Assembly (NCBI GenBank): GCA_003194525.1
Contig: NBIV01000137.1
Location: 1 to 64,000 of the forward strand
DNA length: 64,000 nt
Direction: 5' to 3'
Source: Gracilariopsis chorda
Taxonomy: Eukaryota > Rhodophyta > Florideophyceae > Gracilariales > Gracilariaceae
The notes beneath the pieces are model-generated. The model saw only the letters and a list, made by a program, of their open reading frames with translations, was not told where the DNA came from and did no database searches. Of the stretch, positions 21,926 to 34,266 are shown in pieces. Numbering within the stretch: the stretch's first letter is position 1; each line of letters starts with the position of its first letter. The translations under genes were made by a program, and so were the position numbers.

Positions 21926-23737
21926 AGTACTGAAAGCCGTACTGATCTTCCAGATGATATCGAGCATACTTTTGATGACGATTTGGACCCAGAAAATGGT
22001 GGTGAGCATGCCCCAATTGTTAGTCAGCATACTTCGGACACTGATGTCTTACCGGAATCTGAACCAGAACCACGCTATCCTCGCCGTACACGACGTGCCC
22101 GAGCTAAGTGGTGGTACATGGCCGGTAGTGCAACATCACTAATGTATATTACTACCAGTGATGAACCTACTCTGAGCGAAGCACTGTCTGCCACAGTACT
22201 TGAGCAGAGCCTTTGGAAGAATGCCATTGATGAAGAACTAACATCTCTGGAGGAGAAGAACACTTGGGAGGAGGATGAATCACCTGCCTCTCAGCCTCTT
22301 CCTACTCATGTCATTTTAGACGTCAAGCGCGATGCCAAAGGATCGGTTGATAGATTCAAGGCTAGGGTTGTGGCTGGTGGCAATCACCAGACATACGGGC
22401 AGAACTACATGGAGACATATGCGCCAGTAGTGCCATTTAGCCTGGTCCGCATGTTCCTGTACGTAGCACTTTGCCTTCAGATGTATGTGGCTCAAGTAGA
22501 TGTTAAGACTGCATTTCTCAACGGTGAGCTTAAAGAAGATGTGTGGGTGATGTCGCCGCGTGGTGTTCCTGGTTTGACTGAAAAGGGCTATAAGTTACTC
22601 AAGGCTAAGTACGGTTTGAAACAGGCTCATCTAACATGGCACACCAAGTTCTAAGCAGACATGAAGAGGTTGGGTTTTGAGGAACTACCAAGCGCACCGT
22701 GCGTATTCAAGCGAAAGGTTGGAGATGGCATGTATGCCTACATACTCGTATACGTGGACGACATTCTGGTGTTCACGCCACCGCTGGAGCGACGGACTAC
22801 AGTATTAGAGGAGCTCAAAGCACTCTATGAGCTTCGCATTGAGAACCTAATCACTCTGTACCTTGGCGTGGAGCTGTCATGGAAGATAGGTACAGCCGGA
22901 CAACTCCTTGGTGTCAAGCTGGGACAGTCGCTGTATATTGAAAGTATACTTCGACGATTTGGTCTTCATAACGCTAAGCCAGTACCTAGTTCTATGGTGG
23001 AGTGTTTCTTTACATCTCTAGCAACGGAGGAGGAGAAACCACCAATGGATGTGCTGTTCTACCAGCAGATGATCGGGTCTCTGCTGTACTTGGCAGTACG
23101 TACTAGGGTGGATATACTTGCTTTAGTTCTCATCCTGGCTCGTCTCCAGAGTGCTCCCACTGCTTGGTGTCACAAAGCTGTGAAGCGTGTGCTCAGGTAC
23201 CTGTGTAGAATGCAACAGCATGGGCTATGCTACTGGCCTGGATCGCTAGATCTGCATAGGTTTGTGGACTCTGACTACGCTGGAGACACTACGAGTCGGA
23301 AGTCGATGTCCGGGTATGTCGTTAAACTTGGGTCAGTAACCTGTTGGTATGGTGGTAGAAAACAAGCGCCATTTGCGCTATCAACTGGCGGGGCGGAGTA
23401 TTATACTCTGACGGTGGCTGCACAGGAAGTGGTATGTGTTGCTTGTGTGCTACGGGAATGCGGCTTCGACGTGAAAAATCTGGTTCCTCTACACTCTGAC
23501 AACCAGTGCGCATTGAAGTGGGCTGGTGGTGAAAGGTGTCCTTCTAGTCGTGCTAAGCACATTGATCTAAGAGTTGACTTTATCCGAGATCTCATAAGAG
23601 ACAATGTGATTAGTGTTCAATACGTCCCAAGTGAGCTGAACGATGCCGATTTACTCACCAAGCCATTGGGACGTATGAGTGTTAATGCAATTCTCAAACG
23701 GATGGGTCTTAAACAGGAACTCGAGGAGGAGTGTTGA
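21926..23737 (+). pseudogene. Reverse transcriptase and RNase H of element E
   Basis: The same frame continues with RYPRRTRRARAKWW, the RT core (YMETYAPVVPF, VDVKTAFLNGELKEDVW, YGLKQAHLTWHTKF), one stop at about 22652, then YILVYVDDILVF with intact catalytic DD near 22740-22770. RNase H follows (FVDSDYAGDTTSRKSMSG, STGGAEYYTL, LHSDNQCALKW, NDADLLTKPL). It ends with TGA at 23735-23737, overlapping the LTR start by six bases. Only one frameshift and a handful of point stops separate this element from an open gag-pol. Confidence 0.88.
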
Positions 23738-24455
23738 AGTCTAGAAGTGGTCGAGTGACTGGCCAACCTCCCCTAAAGGTCTCAGCTTGGTCCAAAACCA
23801 AACCTTTAGGGTTCGATGGGCACTTTTGGAGCCCCTCGCCCCAAACGCGCGTATGCGCCCCTGCTCAAACCCAACGTGAAACGGCAATGTGATTGGCTAC
23901 TGCAAAATGCTATATCCATTTTATACCGTTCAAGTGTTATGGAGTGTATGGTACTGGATTGCGGATGTGCACAAGTGGAGCAATGTGGTTGGTCCAAGTG
24001 TGCGTGCAGTAGACGGTTGTGCTACAATGCCAAAGATGCGAATGGGAGCTGTCTTGGCAGATTTTGGTCAATGTGCGTTTGTGGGTTGCGCTGAGGGGTT
24101 TGCAGTGCAAGGATGTAAATTGTTGATTTTTTAGAGCTGGTTTCAGATCAAGAAACAGGCAATAGATATGCTGCATTGATTGATTTAGTTATTTGAAATT
24201 GTGACACTCTCGATTGCCCCCACTTTTCGTGTACACCTGCACACACGAATAAAGTGTAGTGTAATGCTGCACCCGCCGCCGTAGCTTGGTGCCACGACGG
24301 TGACGTATGTGGGGTATAGTATATGTAGGTTGGCTTCGCCTGCTCTCGATTAAACTGGTCGACGAAGGCTGACAACTTTCCTTGTTTTACTTTCTTGTTT
24401 CTTCTTCCTCCCTTTTTCTTCCTTTTTGTTTTCAAAACCCGTGTGCGTTGCGTCA
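23732..24455 (+). repeat. 3' LTR of element E (E type)
   Basis: This 724-bp LTR begins TGTTGAAG after the polypurine tract GAGGAG and ends ...GCGTTGCGTCA. Its body is unlike the 5' LTR at 17958, except for the conserved core (AACCCAACGTGAAACGG, tgattggctactgca, about 23845-23904) and the terminal bases. It resembles the LTR at 33536-34266. Confidence 0.85.
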
Positions 24456-25170
24456 CTTTGAGGGAGTCCCAAAACTAAAGCATATGGAGGAGGTATGTGG
24501 GCCGTCTATACTGGGCAAGGCGCATAAACATACGATTTTGGGAAAGTTTAAACGCGCAATAGAGTTTGGACACATTGTGCACGCGGAAATCCTTGGTCCT
24601 TTGCGACTATTGTTTCCAGATATGTGTCTGCGTTCATCGATGACTCGCCCCGTTATGCTTTGCTTGGCTTCATGATGCATAGATCTGAACTCGTTGATGT
24701 ATTTGTGGGGATAAGGAACAAGCTCCAGAAGCTTGGAGGAGCGCATGGGTTTCTTCAGAATTTGAACTCTGATAATGCAGAAGAGTACTTTGCAGTACAA
24801 GAAAACCCTGCCAATGATCTGCAGGGAACTTCATTCTCACCTCCTTATAACTTGTAACATAACATTGCCAAGCGCATCAATCGCCCTATGGAAGAAGTGG
24901 CTCGAGCTTTGCAGATTTATGCCGATTTGCCAGAATGTTTATGGCCGTATGCATTATAGTATGTTATATATGTCCGGAATAGAGTTCCTCACTATACCAC
25001 CGGCTTGACTCTATACCTGATAGGGAGTAGTAATAAGCTGTCTCCGAAGTATGCTAAAGTGTTTGGATGCGCAGCCTATGTATTGAAAATGATACTGGAC
25101 ACTAACGTCGTGTCTCGTGCAGTTGAGGCAGTGTACTCGCAGACTGTAGAGCATGGTGTTTAAGAGATTC
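24456..25170 (+). pseudogene. Fragment G: truncated, broken integrase
   Basis: A copia fragment starts abruptly at the edge of the previous LTR with EGVPKLKHMEEVCGPS. It continues through a damaged core (HIVHAEILGPL, then LNSDNAEEYFAVQENP in another frame) and the block equivalent to RINRTMEEAARALL. Several frameshifts and stops. Upstream gag and protease are missing. Confidence 0.78.
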
Positions 25171-25589
25171 GGAGCACTGATGAATGTGAGATTCCTCAAA
25201 TTGTGAGGTCCCGGCATGTCACTTTTGATGAATCCACAATCTCTGGGCCACCATATCTAAGAAATTACATGGATGACGGAAGTGCATCAGACGTTGACTA
25301 TAGTAGCGCTGGGTACGAGAGCTCTAATGAAAGCCCAGATGAGTTCTCACATAATGTTGTCAAAGACTTTAGGTCTGTTTCAGAAACTGGTACAACAGAG
25401 GCACCGGATCATCCCGCAGAAACTGTGAATGATGTTCAAACTCCGGTTTTAGACCCTGCTGCTAGTGACACTGGTGATGATGCGGACAGCAACAATGATT
25501 CGAGTGCTCTTGGTAAGTTGAATGTTCAGTCTGGACTAGGCTACAGGTATCCTCGTCGCAATCGGCGTGCACCACAACGTTGATGGTAG
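25171..25589 (+). pseudogene. Fragment G: pol linker
   Basis: A frame open from about 25203 to 25583 encodes SRHVTFDESTISGPPYLRNYMDD, a long acidic Ser/Asp-rich region and RYPRRNRRAPQR before a stop. It is the intact version of the linker that is cut in unit 2 at 4429, and gives the size of that deletion. Confidence 0.78.
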
Positions 25590-26500
25590 ATGGCTGGTGC
25601 TGCTACTTCCCACATTGAGGGGACCACCAGTGACGACCCAACACTTCAGGATGGAGTTTCCTCAGATCCATCCGAAAGAGCTCAATGGGAGATTGCTATT
25701 GATGAAGAGCTCGCATCACTAAATGAGAAAGGTACTTGGGTTGCAGATGACTCACCGCAGTCACAGCCGTTACCTACGCATGTTATTGGTAGGGTGAAAC
25801 AGGACAAAACATCCGCAGCTGACCGATTCCGAGCTTGTATCGTAGCAGGAGAAACTTCCCAGACATATGGTCAAGATCACATGGATACCTATACATCAGT
25901 TTTGTCTTTCAACTTGGTTCGCATGTTCCTGTACATTATGCTATGCATGCAAATGTACGTACATCGCACAGGTTGACATTAAGACCGCACTCCTAAATGG
26001 TGACCGGAAGGAAGACGTTTGGGTAGTGTCTCCACGTGATCTTCCTGGGCTGAAATCTCGATCCTACAAACTGCTAAAGGCCACATATGGTCTCAAGCAG
26101 GCTCAATTTGCGTCGCACACCAAGTTCAATAGTGACATTAAAGGCTTAGGATTTGAAGAACTGCCTAGTGCGCCATGCATGTTCTGACGATACTTGACCA
26201 GTAACCCCTATGCGTACATCCTGGTGTACGTGGGTGACCTTCTCATCTTTAAGCCAAGTGCTGAAAAACGGTCCCGAATCTTGAAGGAGGTCAAGCCATT
26301 GTATGACCTGAGGGTTAAGGATCCTATCAGATTATACCACGGTGTTGATTTTACGTGGAATATGGACTCCAATGGGCAGCTGCTGAGTGTAAAACTGGCA
26401 CAAAACATATATATCGAAGGGATACTGCGCAGGTTTGGACTGTAGAATTCGAAACCAGCACCAAGAAGAATGGTGGAATCGTTCTTTACTTCACTTTCAA
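25590..26500 (+). pseudogene. Fragment G: broken reverse transcriptase
   Basis: RT pieces lie in two or three frames: AIDEELASLNEKGTWVADDS, MDTYTSVLSFNLVRMF, VDIKTALLNGDRKEDVW, then YILVYVGDLLIF near 26215-26250. The first catalytic aspartate of YVDD is Gly here, so it is dead independently of the frameshifts. Confidence 0.8.
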
Positions 26501-27176
26501 TTGTATCAGCACATGATCAGGTGTCTGCTTTATTTGGCGTATACGTACGGGTTTGGACATATTGGCTCCTGTTCTTATACTGCCTTGCTTCCAGAATGAT
26601 CCTACTGCATACTGCCATCGAGCAGATAAGCGTGTGTTCTGATACCTACGTGGTACTGGTGATCATGGTTCAGTGTACAGGCATGGAAGTCTACATTTAG
26701 ATGCTTTTGTTGACTCTGTTTTGGCGGATGATACCACAGATTGCAAGTCTTTGTCTCGGTATTTGAATAAACGTGGCTCCAGCTCATGTTTCTTTGGTGC
26801 TCGTATGCAATGCTTAGTTGCACTGTCCACTGGTGAGGCCGAGTACTACGCATTGGTAATGGCGGCTCAAGAGATACTTTGGATACCACGTGTGCTCAGA
26901 GAGGGTGTAATCGCCGTTCATAATAGTGGTCCGATCCTCTCAAACAACCAATGTGCTACTGAGTGGGCTGTTGGTGAACGCTACCGTTCTTGCTGTGCGA
27001 AGCATTTAAATGTCAAAGTGCAATTCGTTAGGCAAAAGGTCAAGGAACCAGTCATATCTGTGAAGTATGTTGCCAGTGAAGACAATGACACAGACATCCT
27101 CACAAAGCCACTTAGCCCTGTGGCTCCACGATTGATATCGGAAAGAGTGGATCTTCACCAGGACTTCAAGGAGAAG
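26501..27176 (+). pseudogene. Fragment G: RNase H
   Basis: After a shifted start, the frame 26673-27182 is open for about 170 codons: AFVDSVLADDTTDCKSLSRYL, STGEAEYYALVMAAQEILW, LSNNQCATEWAVGERY, NDTDILTKPLSPVAP. The last codons overlap the LTR. SDNQ reads SNNQ, so one catalytic Asp is Asn. Confidence 0.8.
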
Positions 27177-27955
27177 TTTTGATGTTGGCACATGGTCTAC
27201 TGCCTGGTAGCCCTATGAAATCATGGTATACTAATTGAAAACAAAGTTGCATTTAACGATGGGCACTTGTTAGCCCCTTCTCTGCAAAAGAGCATATGCG
27301 CGTGTGCTCGAACCCAACGTGAAACGGCCTTATGATTGGCTACTGCATTTGCCCATATGCATTACGTGGTTTACAAGTGGTATACATTGTATGGGTCGTA
27401 GGCACAGCATGGGCCAATTCGCATAATGTGAATGGACAACGTACATGAGATTCTGTGTGGCTTCAATGGTTTACAGGGACAACACGTTGCGGCAGACGTG
27501 TGATTGTGTGTGCCAGCACGTGCACCGCACGCAATGGACTTAGTTTATCGATATGGATACAGTGTCATGCGACTTTGTGCATCGTCATGGTCATGATGAC
27601 GCAAGTAAGTCATTATACAGGGCTGTGACATGCTGGCATATTGTTGTCATGGTTGTTTCACTTACCGTGCTTCGTTGGCATGTGCTGGAATAATGTTATG
27701 CATGGTTGTAGTTAACTGTCACCAATTTGTGCAACCCTTATTGTGTTATGTTTGAATATGATTGGTAATAATGGGTTTCTGCACTTAGTGGTTAGGGTTT
27801 CATCTGTAGTTGTAGTGCACTCTAATTGTGCTATCTAAATTGCAGATGTTGGAGCTCCAAGGATACCACCCCAAGGCTGACATACTTCAATCTGGCTTTT
27901 ATTTATATCTTTCTTTTTCATTTCTGTCGAAACCCAACTTCATTTCCCATCAACA
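27177..27955 (+). repeat. A-type LTR shared by fragment G and element H
   Basis: This 779-bp LTR starts TTTTGATGTTGGCACATGG, with the first G of TG changed, and ends CCATCAACA. Pol of G runs into its left side and a primer-binding site and leader follow on its right. It therefore serves two adjacent units, as in the younger array at 1-11 kb. The core is at about 27286-27348. Confidence 0.85.
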
Positions 27956-28685
27956 GCTTATGGCCCCAGAGCGTCGAAATATGGCAGATGTCGCTCTTAT
28001 TTGACATTGTTTTGTTTTTGCGTTGCAAGTGCGTTTGTGGAGACCTAGGTTAAGTGGTGAAAGTACCCAAAGCGTGCAGGGACCTGTCTATGGTAAACCG
28101 ACCTGCACCTGTCCCGATCCGTGCTCTTTTGTTTCTCTGCAAAAGAAAGACCGCGTTAGTTTCCTGGGCGAAGTTAGCGGGAGGTAACTGGTGAAATCAT
28201 ACTGCGATAGCTAGTAGCCTTTCTTAGACGGGTAATGAGGATTGTAAAGCCCCTCGTTCTGAAACACACAGAAAACAGTAGGCCAAGGAGAGTCTCGTAC
28301 GTCACTTGGGGAGTGTTACCAGGGATCAGAGGATCACTCTCAAAGGTAGCGGAGATAGTATCTCCTCGCAGTGGGCCCGCCTACGAAAGTAAGGACTCAG
28401 CTTTCCGGGGTGTATTTATGTCTCACCGGTGAGCTTGCTTCCGGCGTTGATGATCCGAACACCACCTTTAAACGCGTACGGGACGCATCCCGACTGCCGT
28501 TGTAGACTTCTTCACAGATTTTTCGCTGCCACCTTTGCTGTTGAGTGTTGAATCATATTACCATTCCAGCTCTACACTTCTCTGTAACTGAAGCTTAATA
28601 ATACCGTTAGGCTTCTTTCTTTTACTCCTGTATTCTTCGCTCAGATTACTTACTACTAAGGGTTCGTGGTTTTCCTTTTCAAACT
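27956..28685 (+). other. Primer-binding site and leader of element H
   Basis: GCTTATGGCCCCAGAGC at 27956 is a diverged form of GGTTATGGGCCCAGAGC. The leader that follows aligns loosely with those at 1188 and 18771 and has no coding frame. Confidence 0.65.
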
Positions 28686-29700
28686 ATGTTGGATTCCGAA
28701 GTTCAGTCGGATTTTATCTCATGTGTGAAGAAACCAAGTTTTCAGGGTAAGTGGGGTGAGTATAATACTATTCAGTGCCATCCGGTACGAGCGGCATGCC
28801 GAATCAAAGGTTTTTGGAATGTTGTGGCACCAATATCGGAGCAATGAGATACGGCCACTTGAAATCAGTATAGTACTCCCACCACCTCTGTGCCTGGATC
28901 TTGTGTGCTCGCTTAACACGAAAAGACATGTGCCATCATTGCATGTGCTCTTGATGACGCTCCTTTACGGGTATAAAGGACATTTATGAGTATTCTGCTT
29001 GTATGCTTGCCATATTGGACCCGTGCTACCCCTCCAACTGGACGGTTTTTCTACTCCGAGTGCAAACCCAGTCACTTAGAATGACGTAAATTTGGTAAAA
29101 TATGTCGAAATTATTGCCCACTTCACGGCGTTGTTCTTCCAACTAGATTGCACCGACAAAGATGCTGCCATCCCAGAATTAGATAAGGCACCTATGCTTT
29201 TGGCCTCCATTGATCCCAACTGCTCCTTAGAGTCTATAGCCGTTGCTTTTCGTACGAAGGGTATATCAGAACTCACTTGGGACTACGTGGAAACTCTTTT
29301 CATCGATGAGTACAACGTCAAGCAAATGACCTCTAGGTTCTGGTCATACCCGCAGTTATAAGAAAGCAAAGAACAGGGGCTCAGGGTGTTCCAAATCTTC
29401 TGCCCGTGTACCGAGTGTGGAACAGAAAGATGGGTACATGTTGGTCGTTTACTATCGCAACGAGTCTATGGGATATACGGACACAGCTTAACGCAATTAT
29501 TATCATTGCGTGTTCTGCTACAGTGATGGTCACACAATAGATCTGTATCACATGAACTTGGGGAGCTCCGACCACCATTTGCTCAAGAGCCTACTGGATA
29601 CACTGAGCGTGACGTCCAAGGATAAAGTCGCAAGTTCTACAAGTAGTGGAACGTGTTCTGGAAAGTCATCGGAGATTAAGATTTCCGGAATGTCTGTCGA
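28686..29700 (+). pseudogene. Gag of element H, strongly decayed
   Basis: It begins MLDSEVQSDFISCVKKPSFQ at 28686. Later pieces include DAAIPELDKAPMLLASIDP, ISELTWDYVETLFIDEYN (frame from 29092) and a zinc-knuckle remnant VFCYSDGHTIDLYHMN (about 29510) that has lost its last Cys. Many frameshifts and stops. Confidence 0.72.
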
Positions 29701-30110
29701 GAAGCCACTGTATTGTCATCGGCACAACCGTATATAGAGATGTATGCAGAAAGCGAAACAATATGTCACCCCTTCGCTTTAGGGCTGTGTTTGTTTCCAG
29801 CTCCCTCTATGACGTGAGTGGTAGGACAATACTTATCGCAGACAATAAATCTGTAACAGGTACGCAACAAGATGATAGTGTACTACCGTTTGGGAATGGT
29901 AACGTACAGCTCAGAGATCCACAGTTGGTTCCGGATCTCGAGTACAACTTGGTTTCTGTGGGACGTCTGACTGAAAGTGCATCGATGGATTCTTCCGCGC
30001 CAGTGATGTGTGCCTCACCCATAGGCCATATTTTTCATCAGATACGGTGAACGCAACAAGAAATTTGGTTTGTATACTCTCCCTGATACAGTGATACTCC
30101 TGAGCACTTC
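29701..30110 (+). pseudogene. Protease region of element H, decayed
   Basis: The block GRTILIADNKSVTGTQQDDSVLPF, then LQLVPDLEYNLVSVGRLTE, is recognisable, but the DSGA active site is unreadable: the sequence there reads YAESETIC-like. Non-functional. Confidence 0.65.
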
Positions 30111-30790
30111 ACATGCTCTTTCTGCACGGAAAGATGACTTGGCTCACCTTTAGCATCCCCGATGTTTGCATATCAAACCAAGTGACTTGCAGGTTGTGAA
30201 TACGCATGAAGATGGGCTGTCGATGTTAATGAGAATGAAAGAGATGTGGTGACCATGTGAATTTGAAAAAGAACACAACCTTCTCTGCGTCAGTAACTTT
30301 GAGTGCGCAACCGACCTTGCACATGTTCTTCACTTTTATATACTTGGGCATTTTGATGCCGTCTTTTCTAGACAATTTTGACTTTGCATTGGGATTTATC
30401 GATCAAAACTGTAGGTATGTGCTGGTGGGGATCATGGTACACCGTAGTTAGTTTGGAAAAGTGTATTTGGCCGTTGCAGAGACGTTACAGCAGCTTGGAG
30501 AAGCCTGGACTGCAAAATTGCACTCGGATAACGTGGCACAGTAAATCGGTCTATAACCGGACCCCGCCTATGGCTTGCAAGAAACTTCGGTTTCATCTCC
30601 ATATAGTCCGGAGCTGAATGAAAAATTTGGCCCAGCTAAGCAGACAATGGAGGAAGCCCCTCGAGCTTTGTTGCAGGCCGACTTGCCAGAATGCTTGTGT
30701 TCATATGCGTTGAATCATTTGTTGTATGTTCGCAACAGCATTCCCCACTACACTACCGGACTCTCTCCATTTTCGCGGTAACGGCTTGTA
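30111..30790 (+). pseudogene. Integrase of element H, decayed
   Basis: Weak matches to the copia integrase: a histidine/leucine region near 30150, a core piece around 30370-30540 and EEAPRALLQADLPECLCSYALNHLLYVRNS (frame from 30575). No catalytic triad can be followed in one frame. Confidence 0.65.
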
Positions 30791-31944
30791 CACCTTGAAC
30801 TTAAGAGTGTTCAGATGCGCAGCGTAGGTTTTGACGAGGAACCCGCACACCAAGTTCGAGTCTCATGCATTTGAGGAGGTGTACTTGCAAACTCTGGATC
30901 ATGGTATGTAGAAGTTTGTGGCCACGAATGATGAAGGCTTGCAGAGCATTGTAAAAAAACGACATGTTACTTTTGATGAATATTCATTTCTCGGTATATT
31001 TTATCTCAATAACTACATGGATAATCACAGTGCCAGTAACATTGAATTCAGTTGTACTACCGGCTCCGAAAGAGCGAACGAATGCTCCCACTTCGCAACT
31101 GGTGAGGTTGATGGCGATGATATGGAAACAGAGCCATTGTCAACCCGTGCATCTGAGCTACAGTTAGACCCTGCTCGTGATTACGAAAATGTTGCAGATG
31201 GAATTGCAAGTGATGAAGGTGGTGGTGGCGAGAGCGAAATCAATAACTTGGAGAAGCATGATAATAAACCTACGTCTGAAACGGAGTCACCATACCCGCG
31301 TCGCACACCACGTGCACCGAAACGTGGTGGTACAGGGCTGGGGCTACTACTACAAAATCAGTCAAAGTCACTTCCAGTGATGGGCATACTGTCAAAGAAG
31401 CGTTTCTGCCATTACCACTGAAAAAGACTTGTGGAAGGTGGGAATCTTGGATGAGTTAGAATCACTTGATGCCAAAGGGACTTGGATTGTTGATGAATCC
31501 CTAGCTTCCCAGCCTTCCCATAGGCATGTTATTCTGAACGTAAAGCGTAAGACAGACAGTTCGGTTGAGCGTCCCAAGGCTCGCGTTGGTGCGGGTGGTA
31601 ATCACCAAAAATTTGGTGAGGGCTACGCGGAGACTTACGCACCAGTGGTATCATTCAGTTTGACTCCCGTGTTTCTGTAGGGGACTATGTGGATGCAGAT
31701 GTATGCTGCACAGGGGGACGTGAAAAGGGCGTTCCTGAATGGGAATCTCAAGGACGATGTGTGAGTTACATCTCCACGTGGTGTGCCTGGACTGACGTCA
31801 TGTTGCTACAAGTCACTGAAAGCCATGTATTGACTAAAACAAGGTCACATGGCTTGGCGCACTAAGTTCAGAATAGATCTTCGTGATATAGGCTTCCAAG
31901 AACTGCCCAATGCTGCTTGTGTGTTTCGACTCAGCGTGGGTAAC
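30791..31944 (+). pseudogene. Linker and first half of RT, element H
   Basis: The 167-codon frame 30918-31421 holds KKRHVTFDEYSFLG, an acidic linker and SPYPRRTPRAPKR. The next frame (31429-31680) gives ESLDAKGTWIVDESLASQP and YAETYAPVVSFSL. Motif A (DVKRAFLNGNLKDDV) is readable near 31720. It is interrupted at 31944 by a 589-bp insertion. Confidence 0.72.
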
Positions 31945-32533
31945 TGTTAGGAACAGAGGTGCAGTGGTTGAATTGGTTGGAAGTCGATGGTGATCATACG
32001 AGTTGGAAGCTCCGAACGTCCATCGGGGTTTATATAGAGTTTCTAGTGTAGTTCTATCAGTGCCACTAGTCGATGAGAATTTGTCCGAGTTAAACGGTAT
32101 GATGCTTGGTGTTCGTGCTGGCCTCCGTACGCGACTGGTTTACTGGGTTCAGTGCCAGATCTAGTCGTTTGATGACTCCATGCTGCCAGTGATGAATTGG
32201 CACAACTCCCTCGGGAATCTTCCATGACCGTTCGATCCCTGCCGTACTGTGTGAAGTGTCTGTCAACGTTATGAGTAGTAGGCAACGTGTACTTTAGAGC
32301 CAATATGTCCACGTGGTCAACCAAGACTTCTCTGACATGAACATGTTGTCACGTCATATTGACAGGGTGTCACAAAGATGTCAACTCGGCTTTGAGGCCA
32401 GTTTGGACTGGCAAATAGGTAACCGATCTCTTCGGGAGGTCGAGTAGAATAAAACCAGCTGGTTTTTCCACCTTACAATTGATGCTAGAGCCATCTATAT
32501 TCAAAGAGAGGTAAATAGTAACTAATTCTAACA
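31945..32533. repeat. 589-bp LTR-like insertion in RT of element H
   Basis: The insert starts TGTTAGGAA and ends TTCTAACA, near-inverted ends of the TG...CA type, and interrupts the RT just before the YVDD region. The flanks GTAAC and GCAAG match at three of five positions and may be a decayed duplication. No coding frame inside. It is probably a solo LTR of a family not otherwise seen here; orientation unknown. Confidence 0.55.
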
Positions 32534-33535
32534 GCAAGAAAACATGTTCATAGATCCTCGTATACGTTGACGGGATCTCGGTGTTCACATCAACTGCTGC
32601 CCAATTCTCATCGATCTTGGCGGTGTTGAAGAGATTGTGCGATCTGCTTGTTGAGAACCGCGTTTGCGTTTACCTCAGCGCGTAGTTAAGCTGAAAAATG
32701 GATCGCGATGGAAACTGATCGGTCTCAAATCTGGGCAACCTTTGTACATCGAAGGTGTACAACGGCACTTCGAACAATAAAACGCCAAGCCGGCTCGCAG
32801 CCTTCTTGTGGAGTTATTCTTTGTTCATTCGCAGAAGCAGAGAACAAGTCTCCTCAGAATTTGTAACTGTACCAGCGGAGGATCGGCTGTCTGTTGTAAT
32901 AGGTGTTAAAAACGTCTCTGAATATTTTCGCACCGCTATTTATTCTGTCATATTTCCGGAATGCTCAAACTGCAGATTTTTGCAAAGCCGTGCAGCCTGT
33001 GTTGCGCTACGTGCGTGGTATTTGAAAAAATGGGCTACTATAATACCCCGGGTTTCTCGAGTTATGTGGTTATGGTAATTCTGACTTTGAAGGTGATGCA
33101 ACCGATCGAAAGTCTATGTTAAGATATATGGTGAAATTTGTATCGGTGACGTGTTTTTTCGGAGCTAGAAAGCAAGACCAATGACTTTGTTCACGGGCTA
33201 AGCCAAATACTATGCTCTGACTATGGCCGCGCAATATATTGTATGGAGAGTGGGCATTGTCTGCGAACGCGTCTGGGATGTTGGTAATGCCATTCCAATA
33301 CATTCGGACAACCCGTGTGCGATAGAATAGACAATTGATGAGTGTTGCTTCTCCGGACATGCCAACCACATTGACGTGAAGGTGTACGTCGTTAGTCGTA
33401 AACGAATTTCTGATCACTGTTCAATATTTTACCAATGAACTTCATGACGCAGGCATTCTCACGAGGCATTTGCGTTCTGCATGGGCGGTTGCAATCTTTG
33501 AACGTGCTGGACCTGGACAGGGACTTAAGGGACAG
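32534..33535 (+). pseudogene. Second half of RT and RNase H, element H
   Basis: Continues with a YVDG version of the catalytic site (about 32565), KSGQPLYIEGVQRHFE (about 32735), and RNase H traces such as SMLRYMVKFVSVTCFFGARKQ (about 33110-33180) and HSDNPCAIE (about 33300). It is heavily frameshifted and ends in a purine-rich tract before 33536. Confidence 0.65.
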
Positions 33536-34266
33536 TGCTAATGTTAGGACATGGTCTAGTGCCCGTCAGTCGTACAAGTTGGGATTTGATTACCGGTTTC
33601 AGGGAACGATGGGCACTTATGGGCAGCCCGTTCACAAAAAGGCATATGCGCCTTTGCTCGAGCCCAACGTGAAATAGCAATATGGTTGACTACAGCGAAT
33701 GGCTTTGTGCAACATCAGGCCTACAAGTGTTGTTCATTATAGAAGGCATTAGTGGGATTGAGCCCAAGCTGCACCTTATGATTAAGCGAGGTTTGAAATC
33801 ATTGATTGCCTATACAAATTGAGAGGGATGTGCATATATTCGCTGGCATGGCCTGTGTGAGTGCATTGTGTGATTCTGGGCTGCGCGTGGGGTTGTGAAG
33901 TGCCGTATTGGAAATTGTTGATTCTTTCGAGCTGGTTCTGGATTGAAGGACTAGCAATGGATCAGTTAGGTGTCTTGGGTCTGTTGCTGATTGATTGAGT
34001 TATTTAAAGTTGTGTTATTCTAATTTACTCGCGCTTTTCGTTTAACACTGGACACACGAAGAACGTGGCTTCTGATGACGCAACCGTCGTCGTCACTTGC
34101 TGTTACGACGGTCAAGCGCGTAAAAAAGCGATTTTTAGGTTTTGATAACTGGCCGTCCAGTAAACTGGCTGATGAAGGCTGACATCCTTCACTCTTTTTT
34201 TCGTTCAAACTTGTTCTTCCTCCCCAACTTTTCTTCATTTTCGTAATCTGCGTGCGTTGCGTCTCA
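33536..34266 (+). repeat. 3' LTR of element H (E type)
   Basis: This 731-bp LTR starts TGCTAATGTTAGGACATGG and ends GTTGCGTCTCA. It resembles the LTR at 23732-24455 along most of its length and differs from the A-type LTR at the 5' end of H. The core (GAGCCCAACGTGAAA) is near 33637-33690. Confidence 0.78.

Noticed and set aside
19426..23737. Element E as an active element with reassigned or suppressed stop codons
   Set aside because: All three stop codons occur, at positions where relatives have various amino acids, and a frameshift is also present. Element J and the zinc-finger gene use ordinary stops. Decay is simpler.
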